DNA of 64,000 nt from Brachypodium distachyon (taxonomy: Eukaryota > Streptophyta > Magnoliopsida > Poales > Poaceae): contig NC_016133.3 in assembly GCF_000005505.3 (NCBI RefSeq), forward strand, positions 35,922,737 to 35,986,736, in the 5' to 3' direction. Shown here piece after piece: positions 23,346 to 35,514 of this stretch. The position numbers and the translations under genes were made by a program. Under the pieces are notes generated by a model. The model was not told where the DNA came from and searched no databases. It saw only the letters and a program-made list of their open reading frames with translations. Numbering within the stretch: the first letter of the stretch is position 1; each line of letters begins with the position of its first letter.

Positions 23346-25019
23346 GTCTCCGATCCTCCTTTGGTGCCATTAGCGCTGCCGCTCGCCGCCGCAGCCACAC
23401 TTCTCGCTCCAGTGCCCTTCCCACGAGATCCCTCAATCTCGTGCGCCTCTCTCCTCTGATGCGTTTTCTGGCCTGATTAGTTACGGATTTCAGGATCCTC
23501 CCTTGGCGGTTCCACCTCCCGAGTTCGCGATTGGAGTTGTTCCCTATTGGCCACGGCGGCGATGGCGTCTGCTGCTGCTGGTGGTGCTCCATGCCAAGGA
23601 CGGATTTGGGGATTGGGAGGGTAAGGGTGTGGGGCATGGGGGACGACGCGGGCCGGGGTGGGGTGGGCTGCAGTGCATGGCCAGAAGTGGACGGCAACGA
23701 AGCAAAGGTTTTCTAAGGATCACAATATGAAATTATATGTGCTTTTTATTAGATTCTATATTAATATAAATTAACATGCTTGCAAGATCTTAATTATGTG
23801 TGTGTTCATTAAATTCTATAGCAGTAGTATGTTGAAATATTATATTACGGCAAAAAGAATATTCATTGGACAACCTTGACCTAAAATCATGGCTCCGCCA
23901 CTGAAATCCTCCACGCCATCTGAAGGTCAGTGCGAGGGGGTACATCTGGTTCTATGTCTGGATGAAAAGCATCGGACAAATGTAGGATGAAAACCGTCAT
24001 ATGCATATTATCGCTCAATGTAAGCCAAAAGTCTAAAATCTGTCTAAAACTGAAAATCCCGATGCATCCTAAGCCCTAGAACAGATCTGTAGAAGCATGT
24101 CGATCATCCAACTGCCCGATCAATTTTTTTTTTGTCGATCATCCAACCGGGCAACTGGCTAGCAGGATGATGATGCCATTGGGCATTAGTACACCCTTAC
24201 ATAGGCGTAGCTCTGTGGTGGGGCGCTCATAAAACATGTGGGCCCCAATTTCCTGATTAGTCGTACATATTCTCTACTTTGTTTTACCGGGAACATATTA
24301 TACTTTTGTGTGATCTTTTTTTTAGTATAACCTGTAACTTCATTCAAACTATGTTGTGGGGGCAGGGGGAGGGGGGCGCCCATAAAACCAGTGATAACCA
24401 AATTTCGAAGTTTTTTTAGGTCAACAAGTTACTTTATTAGGGAACAATCCTGACAGGTATACAAAGACCATCCCATGGTCACTCGGCGACCAACATCAAG
24501 TGACAAGGCGCTTCTACCTATCTTATGAGTAGGCGTGTGTATTATGTACTCTCTTTTTTAGAGGAAGTGTATTCTGTACTATTTTTTTGAGAAAAAAAAA
24601 GTGTATTCTGTACTTTTTTTTTTAAGGCGTGTATTCTGTACTCATGATCCGGGTCTCTTGCCTTATGGATAGGAATGTAAAGTAGGTGAGTAGGGGTATT
24701 GGGCCTTGCTTGCTGGCCCATAAGCAAAGTTTTTTTTTTCGTGAGGGAGTTTTGTTTTAAGCCTTTCTTACAGTGCAGCTGTAGTTTTTCGCGAGTGAGT
24801 TGATCGATCAGGTCACGATACAGATCAGCAAATCGCAGCACGTTCCAAGTTTCCAACCTCCAGTCACAATCGGCAGTCATGTACGACGGCAGCTCCAGTT
24901 CGCAAAATTGTCGCTCCTCATTTTTTTATCAATTTGTTCCTCATTTTTCTTTATCAATTCGGTGTGCGACATATGCATCGGAGGGAACTCATCCGTTGAA
25001 ATCGTAGCTCCGTAAACAA
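23346..25019. other. Repeat-derived DNA with a possible captured 5' exon
   Basis: At 23,562 an ATG opens an Ala/Gly-rich reading (MASAAAGGAPCQGRIWGLG) that ends at a fair donor, GGGAG/GGTAAGG (about 23,620). The CpG-rich leader in front (23,341-23,560) looks like a plant 5' gene end, but nothing continues it. The word ATGGCTCCGCCACTG at about 23,889 also occurs near 39,254 (GTGCTGGCTCCGCCACTG), where a dispersed repeat ends. Otherwise I see no gene. Confidence 0.25.
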
Positions 25020-28000
25020 TGGACCAGTAGACGCCGATGCTAGCAAGGTCCACTGTGGTCTCCGCCTAACTGCACTGCTTGTTAAAGGTTATGCCGGCAG
25101 ATGCCCACAAGACATCATATCATGTTGAAGACGCAAGCATGGGTGTTGAAAAATCATGGTGAGGCGTTGACAGTTGACGGAAAAATGCATCATGCATGGC
25201 CATGATTAAAGAGATGCAGAATGCCGATATTTGTGCAGAAAATTCAACTTGTGCGGTACAGAATCCTGACGCATCCCAAGCCCAGCTAACTGTTTCGAAC
25301 ATGGATATTGATTAACTGGTGAGTACTCTATTTGGGAGAGGACAGGGAGAACAGATGAAGCGACCGCCCCCGTAAAAAGGTTCGATCTCTGTGCTTTAGT
25401 GCTAGTCCCTGGATCGACTCACTAGCACACACAGTTTCAAGATGTAATATAATAGAACAAAGGTCTCAATATTACAACGTATCATCCAGAATATAAAAGA
25501 GTACTTACAACTCGCATAACCTCACGGGTTAGCTGGAAATAAAACAATTGTTTAGCAGCGGAAAACGGAAGATACAAGGGCACATCAACACCACGGTGAG
25601 AGCGTGTTGGAATGTAGGCCCGTAACCCAAACAAGTAGAACGTACATCTTACTCGTCGTCGGAGCTTCCTGCATCATTAAACGATGCAGCCACTAGGGTC
25701 AATACATTGAATGTATTGGCAAGATTCACTAGGAGTTATATCAAAACCTACCAAGTATATGCAGTATTTGGCAAGGTGGAGTTCAGGCTGTTTGCGTGGA
25801 AGCAGAACATAAATTACCCTACTACAAAGGAATGTTATAATAATGTTAACTAATGGACACGGGGTAGACACACCCATGCTCTTATTAACCTAGAGTACAT
25901 TGAAGTGAATTCTTCAAGTGCTCCTACCCTGTTCAAACCATTCATTTTATTTAAGAAATTGGAATGAGTGAGACTTTCCTTACAGCTCCACATCTAGTCG
26001 CTCAAATTGTCCGTTGCCGGGGACACGGCTAAGTACTTAGTTTTGACGCTCTCGAGAGTTTGTACACATTCCCCACAAGAAACCGACGTGTTAATCCCTT
26101 GCTGTCCTCTGGATAGAGAAGCAACGGCATCGATTACGAGATTTTCAGAGGTAATTCCCTAAACCACGAGAGAATCACGCTCCCCCTACACGGCTACCTC
26201 AGTACAATTCCTCGGGTCTAGGTTCATACAACTTACTCTTGTCTCGCCAGAGCCCATATAGCATTGTGGTTGTACTAGAAGCTTCTAAATAGGAAACTAG
26301 TCCAGTCTCAGTTACCCCAGGTGGCATTCCACATTTGCAACGTAGGCGCTCCCCGAATCCACGGGAGAGACGTCCATGGACGATCCATTCCTGAATCCAC
26401 AGGAACTCGACTCAGAGGGACCCATAGAAATGGACCTGACGCCGCTAATCCTCAAAATCCTCAAAGCAGCCCACCCAGGATGGTTCATTGAATTAGTTGT
26501 TTTGCCTTACATCTAACAAAACATTTCATATAGCCAAAGGCATAACAATATCATAATGTAGTTATTTCCCCCACGATACTACCATAGCTTAGCATTCAAA
26601 CTACAATCGATGGCAATTTGGTAGCAAGGTAATGGCGAGGGTAAACTATACTACCTGGGATTTATAGCTAGCATAGAGGTACGAGTAATAGTCCTATCAA
26701 TGCATCTCTACCAACAACACTAATGCATAAGTATTTTAAAACAACAATAATAATGGGATATGATCAAAGTGAACTTGCCTTGTCCAAGGTTATGGTAGTT
26801 CTCGCACTCTTCGCAACCACAAGAAATACACTCCACACAATCTAAAATAAAAGAAACACACACAATAAACACAACATTCAATACAAAAACCATGCCATGA
26901 TGCATATGCCAAGATGATGCACACAAAGGTTACTTCTAACGTACAAAGTTTCGTTTCTGTTTTGAAAAGGCTCTCAAAAGATTTGAACAGATTATACAAC
27001 ATCAAAGTGCTAATTAATATGCATGATACATGAATAGGGTTTAAAACAAAAGATTGTGCGGCTTTTGTAACATAGAGCAATAGTTAACTCGAATGCCATG
27101 ATTAAACACAAAATAATTCCTTCTCTGGTTCTAATGGATAGAGAACAAGCTTAAATAATTTTATAGCAAGCTAACATGCTCAAAACTATTTTGAAACAAT
27201 TCATTTGAAATTTAAACCATAAACCACCATTCTGTAAATAGCTACTATCTAAGTTATTCAAAACTGAAAATAAACAGTGCCAAAATATTCCACACGTTGC
27301 GACGATTCCAGAAAGGTGTGGATCGTAAATTTTGGACAAACGGTTTAAAAGATACGTGGTTTTGAAGTTGTAGGGGCTTTTCTGCAAAAGTGCATTATCC
27401 ACTTCGGCCGAAAATAAAATAAACAAGAAAGCCTTGCCACGTGGCAGCGCGGGACTGGCCGGTTTCTAGGGTTCCGGCCGGCGGCTAGCTCGCCGGCGGC
27501 GGCGCGGGGCGGCGCGGGCAGGGGCGGCGCGGGCGAGCAGCAGGGGCGGCGCGCGCACGGCGGCGGTGGGCAGCGCGGGGCAGCGGGTCGCGCGGGCAGC
27601 GCGGAGGCGGCGCGGGACGCAGGACGCGACGGGCGGCGCGCGGGCGGAGCAAGGTGGCGCAGGCGGCGGCGCGGGCACGGACAGCGCGCGGAGGGCGGCG
27701 GGCGGCGCGGCGCACGGGCGCGGGGCGGAGCGCGGGCGGCGGGCACGGCGCGGCACGCGGGGCGGCGCGGGGGTGCGGCCATTCGGAGCGGGAGGCGGAG
27801 GCGGCGCGCGGACGGCGGCCGGCGCTGAGGAAGATGACCGGCGCGGGCGGCCGGAGGCGGCGGCGGCGGCCAAACGCAAAGGCGAGCGCGTCACGGCGTT
27901 CGGGACGGGGAGAGGAGAGAGTCTAGGGGAGTGGCGCGGGGAGAACCTCACCGGAACGGCGACGAAACGCGAAGAATGGCGGTGGCAGCAACGAACTCCG

Positions 28001-29165
28001 GCGAGCAATTACTTTCTAACCGGTGCGAAATTGGATGTGGGGTTTGGGGAAATTGGAGGAGAAAAGCGAGGCATTCGGGGTGACGCGCAAGGATTTGGGG
28101 AAAACGGCCCGAGCGCGGAGAAATCGGAGGTGGAGTCGTGGGTAGTTCGCGGGCGTGCGTGGCCGGATTTTTCGGACGGAGGTTGAAGATGACGCGTGGG
28201 TCCCACCGGTCAGTGAGAGCGGGCGGCTCGGGCTCGGCGGAGCCGGTCCGGTTCGATCTGGTCCGGCCGGTTTGACCGGTTTGGTCCGGTTTGACCGGTT
28301 CGGTTCGGTTTTTCCTTTTCTTTTATCTATTTTTTGATTTTGAACCTCAAAATTGATTCGGAGCTCCAAATCACTCCAAATAAAATGCAACAAAATTTGT
28401 AAAATCATATTTTCATATGATCTAACTTTTGGAACAAGAATTTCCTCAAAATAAAATACTTAAAAATACATTTGCCTATAAAACGGCTTTTAGGGCCCTT
28501 AGGCTATCGAAGCAAATTATTTTTTTCAAAATACTTTGAAAAGCCAACTTATGGGATAGCTCTATATATGCATTAAATCCCTTTTTACCACAATACCCTC
28601 ATGGGTTAAAAATGCAAATACTCGAGAGCAAGATCAAAGCCCAAAATCAAATAAAAGCATTTTTGCAAAAAGGGTTTTCTGGGCAAACTTTAGGGTTTTG
28701 AAAGTGATCAAATGTAAGGGTGACATGATGCTTATGATATGCAATGCATATGAAGAATTTTGAAAATTGGGATGTTACAGAAAGCAATGGGAAGAGAGGT
28801 GAATTGGAGGGTAAAAGCCATAAAGGGACTAAATGATAGTATGGGAGAAGCAGAACTAGAAGGGCAAGATCGATATGAGCTCGGACTCCATGGAACACAT
28901 AATTATCAAATCAAAATATTAAAATAATGTTTATAACTTTCTGAAAATGACTGAAACAAAAAACCTGCGGTCCAGAACCGTTTTGGGCTAGGCTTGTATA
29001 GTGAATGTTGTTATTCAGGTCTCCCTATATATACTACTCATTTGATTGGGATCCAAACAGGAAAGCTAGCTCGCCCATTTTCCTCCGACAGCCTATATTA
29101 ATGTAAGGCGTTCTTGACTTCTTGTATCCATGAGCCCGGCCCAAATCATCATCAAACTTAAAAAA
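25020..29165. repeat. Segmental duplication copy A (interrupted by the 3.4-kb solo LTR)
   Basis: The two parts 25,020-25,355 and 28,780-29,165 together match 30,690-31,415. Shared phrases in order: CGGCAGATG.CCACAA, CATGCATGGCCATGA, GCATCC.A..CCCAGCTA, GTTTCGAAC, ATGGGAGAAG, GAGCTCGGACTCCATGGAAC, AACCGTTTTGGGCTAG, and CCGGCCCAAATC.TCATCAAA. No coding content recognised. Confidence 0.8.
25356..28779 (-). mobile_element. Solo LTR of a Ty3-Gypsy-type retrotransposon, about 3.4 kb, minus orientation
   Basis: Read on the minus strand it starts TGTAACATCCCAATTTTCAA and ends GGTCGCTTCA. The first phrase is typical of long LTRs of grass Ty3-Gypsy elements; the exact family is not assigned. The left flank is ACAGA (25,351-25,355) and the same word spans 28,777-28,781, overlapping the terminal ACA, so the TSD is ambiguous. 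The interior has no gag or pol. It contains a very GC-rich part (27,430-28,250) that yields several long Ala/Arg/Pro ORFs which are composition artefacts. The element sits inside one copy of a segmental duplication whose other copy (30.7-31.4 kb) lacks it. Confidence 0.75.
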
Positions 29166-29183
29166 AAAGAATGTATATGATTA

Positions 29184-29296
29184 CTCCCTCCGATCCATAA
29201 TAATTGTCTCAAATTCATCCAAATATGAATGTATCTATGTCTAGAAAGCGTCTAGATGCATGTAATATTTTGACAACTAATATGGATCTGAAGGAG
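29184..29296. mobile_element. Stowaway MITE (113 bp)
   Basis: It starts CTCCCTCCGATCCATAATAA and ends CTAATATGGATCTGAAGGAG, with TA on both sides. It is related in sequence to the element at 1,890 (both contain AAAGCGTCTAGA and TGTAATATTTTG). Confidence 0.85.
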
Positions 29297-29299
29297 TAC

Positions 29300-30690
29300 C
29301 TTAATAAGTTTATTTTTTATCATATTTCATGCCAATGTATTTGAAAGTCTTTTTTTTTTAAATGGACATGTTAGGCGGTGGTTGGAAGATATTTTTCATC
29401 TAGTCCATGTCCTTCCTCATCGACTAAACTAAATTAAAAGCCTAATTTAGACTGCATAATCATCACATCCGGACGCAAAAGAAATTATGTGTGCAACATT
29501 GCTCCAATATTCCCCCCTGACCCATCAAAAAGCATTCAAAATGTTGAAACTTATAAACACACGCACGTAGTAAAAGAGAATTGGGCAATGCAAAAAACAA
29601 AACTATTTCGGTTTTTTTGCGATAAAAAACGATTTCGTTGCAAAAAAACATAGGCATTGTTTTGTTTCCCACCAATGGTTCGACTAGTACAAGTTTTGTT
29701 GCCTCTTGACTGATCATCAACAACAACAACAACAAAAATCGATTCCCCTGATCGACATTCTATCGTCATACAGTTCTGATATGAGTTTTCCTGACCAATA
29801 GTCCGTTGCCGTGTGTATTGGCTTCACTAGAAAACTCAGTGTTGTGGTGTAGTGTGTCGGGGCCACAAAACGCTCCACCCTGCCACGTCGGTCAGACGAG
29901 TGGACCCAAGCCGTCAAAAACGAGAAAAATGTTAAAATAGGGCCTTTGACATAATGCAACAAGTGTAAAATGTGCACAAATTAAATTTTAAAAGAGTTAA
30001 GTACAGTCACAACTTTACAAGCGGTGGGTGCAAATAAGAATTAAGTCTAAATTTTATTTTGTGCCAGCGGAGTTAGTTTTCTAGAGCATACACAAGCAAT
30101 CTTCATTTAGCTTATGAAATAAAGATAAGCCAAAATGTAAGCCAGAAAGGTTGAATCACGACGATGTTAGCGCTGGCCATTGTATGCCATCTTTTATGTA
30201 TATATTCCCTCCATCTCAAAATAAGAATCTATACAAATCCAAATCAATTATTTAGAAACGGAGGGAGTAGCACTTTGCAGGTATAAGCTAGCACAGATAT
30301 TTAGGGACGAAGGGAGTATGCGCTAATCATTTGTGCCCACTTTATTTATATCATGCGTCCTTTTGCAACAAGAAATACAAAACAAAAAATTGCATGCACC
30401 ATGCATGCGCATGTACAAGCTTGGAAGCACACATGTATTCCTCGGATCCTAAATTGTTGTCAAATATTAGATGTATCTAGACGTTTTTTAAAAATAGATA
30501 CATCTATATTTGCGCAAATTTGAGTCAAAAATTTAGAATTAAAGGGAGTACTTATTTTGGAAGAGAGTATATACGCTCGCCGTTCGAAGTAGCTTGCTCG
30601 ATCTTACCAAGTTGACAGACATATGGGTTGGAGGCCACACTGGAACCGTAAGCAACATGAACTTGAATAACACAGACTCCGTACATGCAA
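29300..30690. other. Gene-less stretch with two further Stowaway MITEs
   Basis: No gene supported. 30,205-30,267 is a 63-bp Stowaway deletion derivative (TTCCCTCCATCTCAAAATAA..TTATTTAGAAACGGAGGGAG, flanked by TA). 30,438-30,548 is a 111-bp Stowaway-like element (CCTCGGATCCTAAATTG..AATTTAGAATTAAAGGGAG, flanked by TA). A third degenerate terminus ends near 30,318. Confidence 0.6.
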
Positions 30691-31415
30691 GCCGTAATCC
30701 ACACAGATGTTTTGCCTCTCCCAAGATTATGACGGCAGATGTCCACAATAAAGCTAGGGTAACATCATACAATGGTAAAGAGGGCAACAATCTGCTCCAC
30801 AACATCTAGAGAGGTTTGACACTCTTGAGGGGGAAAACTGCATGCATGGCCATGACAAGAGAGGTGTACGCGCGTCAGATATTCTCGATGTGCAGTGCAC
30901 ATTCCTGATGCATCCTAATCCCAGCTAGTAATTGTTTCGAACCCGATTAACTGTCTACTCCTATTTAGGAGAGGATCGGAAGAATCGGAAGAACAGAGCA
31001 TAGAAGGGGAAGAGCGGGGACTTAGGGGTGGAATCCACAAAAGTTTAGATGATACTATGGGAGAAGTAAAGCTAGAAGGAGAAGGCCGTTTGGAGCTCGG
31101 ACTCCATGGAACACGTAATTTTCGGAATATTGAAATAATAGTATTAAAAGTTTCTGAAAATGATTGGAAACAAAAAGAACTCCGATTGACCCTTTTTCCC
31201 CTCTCTTTTTGAGAGAGGAACAACTCCAATTGACTGTGCGGTCTGGAACCGTTTTGGGCTAGACTTGTAGCATGAATGCTCTTGAATTGGATTAACTTTT
31301 TATTATTATCCATACAGAAAAGGTGGCCCATTTTCTCCGACAGCCCAATGACATCGGAGATGCTCTTGAATTGGATTCATGATCCCGGCCCAAATCGTCA
31401 TCAAACTTCAAAAAC
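30690..31415. repeat. Segmental duplication copy B
   Basis: Uninterrupted partner of copy A at 25.0-29.2 kb, in the same orientation and about 5.5 kb away. It preserves the pre-insertion site of the 3.4-kb LTR (GAAGAACAGAGCATAG). No coding content recognised. Confidence 0.8.
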
Positions 31416-34300
31416 AAGTATTCTATGTGTATGTCTTTTTGAGAAATCAAATCAAGCCTGTTATGTTTTTTTTTTTTTGAGAAATCAAAAGCTGCCGCCT
31501 ATGGACTACACGTACACCGGCCGGATTGTGCTGCACAAAAACTGTATTTTTGCCACAGAAATGTCACCGAGTAATTGTCGATCCACCGTGCATTACTGCA
31601 AGCATTGAGCATTCAATTTCAAGTCCAGTTAGGCCGATCGGATTAACAGAGGCTGGGGACGGGGCAAAAAGCAGGGACAAGGGAATTGATTCTCCTCGTC
31701 TCCCCCCTCTTCTTCCTCCTTAACCCAAAAGAAGTCCGAGGACACGTTTCAACTTTCACTCTCTCCTCCCTCCCCTCTCTCTCATCTGTACGGTAGTGTG
31801 ATCGAGAAGCTAAGAAAAGAACAAAGGTCAGATAGTGATAGGTCTAATTTCTTTCACTAACACACAAAACCAATGGAAGAAAAGACCTATACTTGACAAA
31901 ATTTCCCTCTCTTTCTTTCTTTTTGTGTGTGTGCGACGCTGCGGGCCTTAGCTTGTGACACTGGTCAGTGCAAAAAAATTAAAAAATTAAAAAAGCTGGA
32001 ACTTGACGCTTGGTTCGTATCCGATTCGATTCCGAGCATCCCCCATGTGCTTCAAACCAAGGTAAGTTACCGTCATTTTCATTGTGTCGCGTAGATACTC
32101 GCTAATGATCCGTAGGCTTTGGCCGATCGGCGCCTGGAGCAGCCTAATTTCATCCCTCTTTCGCTTTCTTAAAGCCGGTAATAATTTCCTCAAAGCAAAA
32201 GCGTGTCAGATTAATTAATGGAGTACGTAGAAAGAGATCATTATTTTTGCCACGAGCCTGTCTGAGACTGTCCTGGTAATTTACTCTTCTGTTCTGCGTG
32301 GTTGTGCTGGACACCACGTACGACGAAGAGCTGCAGCACGGGTTATTACGTGGTGTTGACTTTTCTACAGGATTATCTGCTTACCCTGCCGTGTTTGGTG
32401 GTCACTCTTCTGAACTCTGACGATATGCTGTGTTGGTACAACGATCGGCTTAAAGGTTTTTCTGCCAGCAAAAAATAAAGATAAAGGTTTTCAGTGATCA
32501 AGGCAAAAGCACTTGCTTGCTTTGCTGATTAATCACCCGTATATGTAGTAATCAGCAACGGAATCACAGAAGGACCAAACTGCAAGCAAATTAAGGCAAA
32601 GGAATTAACGGAATTGTGTTTCATGCTGTTCATCATGATGCGGAAAAGCCGGTGGAACAGGGGAACAAAATCGAACCCAATCGACGTCACTTCGTTACCT
32701 CATTTTCATGATTGCAATTTGTTCCATGTTCTTACTAATTAAAACTGGCTCGAATCTGGAGAGGGGGGAAAAGAGAAGTATGTAACTAACAAACGATCGC
32801 CATCAGAACAGTTCTACACGCTCAAGTCATGCATGCTCATCAGGCTCATGCAAGCGTGCGTCGTCGTTGCTCCAACTGCAAGGCTGCCCTTGCCTTTATC
32901 CACGTTCTTTTTTTCAGTCAAGTTTTCTGATTCCCTCCTCGGATTCCATGGTAACCAACGAAGCATATACGGAAAACCCACTGTTCGATCTCAAGCAGGA
33001 GGAGTGTCATGATCTGGTTCTCGTCCAAAGGCTACCAATGGCGCAATGCAATGCCGAGGAATTCAGCCTCTTCCTTAAAGAATTTGGGGCTGTATCAAAG
33101 CACTGTATTACGAGGACGATTAATTTAAGTGGCGGATCGGCTTAACTAATTATGATTAGCACGGGAGCAGCAGGCAGGAAGGCAGGAGACACGCACGTGC
33201 GGGGCTCCTGCAGCGTTGGAGATGCGGCCAAGAGGGAGGGAGACCCGGCTGAGATGGAGGAGCACACTAGCAGCGTCTGTCTGCTCTGCTGCTCCATGCT
33301 GTTGTTGCCATTGCTATTGGCTAGTGCACAGCTCAACTCAATCCTCTTGTCTCATGCAATGCTCATTATGCCACTGCTCATCATCACCATACTCAATTAC
33401 TGCCGCTGCTGGACTCCATGTGTGATGCATGCAGGCATATGCCTTTCAATGAATGAATTTATCTCTCTCTTTCTTTGTCCTAGAAAAGGCTGGTAATTAA
33501 TCTCATCAATAACTTGATGATCAATGAGGTTGTATACACGCTCCAGCCACCAGGTGATTCATGCGTCTTATCTGGACATAGGAAAAAAAAATTGCATACA
33601 AACCTAAGATTTTCTAAAGTCTCTTCAGTAAGACATAGTACTTCTTCCGTCCCATACTAAGTGCCGAAATATCACATGTGTTTAAACGTATTTTAATACT
33701 CTCTCCGTCCAACAAAAAATGTCTCAATTTTGATTAAATTTAAATGTATCTATACTAATTTTAACAAACTTGGGACATCTTTTGTTGGACGGAGAGAGTA
33801 TATAGATACGTTCATATTTAGACAAATTTGAGTCACTTAATATGTGACAGAAAGAGTACATCACATCAGACTTAACTCTGAAACACTTTAACACGACCGA
33901 TATGCAATCACGCTCGTAGGTTATGATATGTAGATTATTGAAATTAGGCACTAAAAGTGTGTCATTTTTCATTTTTTCCTAATGCAGTGAGCATGCAAAT
34001 ACTGAAGCACGCACCATTCCTTCCCTGCAAATGACTCCAACAAGTTCCTTTTTCACGCCTTTGGGCCTACAAATCACATTTTTGGAATTTCATGTTCTAC
34101 CACCGGAGTATAATACTGGCAGCACTGCTAGTGGAGTATTTCAGTGATTAAAGAAGGGTTTTAATTAGAAGGAGGAAGAATCCAACACCAAACGCGAATG
34201 GCCACACTATGATTGTAGTCTTGCACAATCTCCCGGCACAACTATAAATGATAAGCAGCCATGGACGCGCCATCACCATGGGCCTCCCCTCCCCTCGGAT
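31416..34300. other. Gene-less stretch upstream of the ATL gene
   Basis: No coding region I can support. The 32.8-33.5 kb part has moderate-length ORFs without recognisable domains. A nested MITE pair is annotated separately. The last few hundred bases should hold the ATL promoter. Confidence 0.35.
33641..33856. mobile_element. Stowaway MITE interrupted by a second Stowaway
   Basis: The outer element has ends CTTCTTCCGTCCCATACTAA and TTAATATGTGACAGAAAGAG with TA on both sides. An inner element of 100 bp sits at 33,699-33,798, with near-perfect inverted ends CTCTCTCCGTCCAACAAAA / TTTTGTTGGACGGAGAGAG and its own TA duplication. Confidence 0.85.
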
Positions 34301-34316
34301 GCTGCCAAAACCACAC

Positions 34317-34323
34317 TTATAAG
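34317..34323 (+). promoter_or_regulatory. TATA-like box of the ATL gene
   Basis: TTATAAG lies about 100 bp upstream of the ATG, with a pyrimidine-rich leader (CCTTCCTTCCTCCC) in between, as expected for a short plant 5'UTR. Confidence 0.45.
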
Positions 34324-34422
34324 CCACGGACAACACGCCGCCTTCCTTCCTCCCTTCCTTCCTTCTCGGCCCCTCACCACCACCACCGAGAGGAGAGCAG
34401 AGAGCAGAGAGAGATCGATTGA

Positions 34423-35514
<1,092 letters not shown>

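Noticed and set aside
25020..25355. Possible further miR2118 site (GCCGGCAGATGCCCACAA) in the 25.0 and 30.7 kb duplicates
   Set aside because: Only the central GGCA/ATGCC letters agree; too many mismatches along the 22 nt and no TATA/site spacing.
27345..28186. Several long Ala/Arg/Gly/Pro ORFs on both strands
   Set aside because: Overlapping in many frames of a GC-rich LTR segment with no domain; a composition artefact.
32867..33145. 92-codon plus-strand ORF
   Set aside because: No family resemblance, weak start context and no splice or promoter support.
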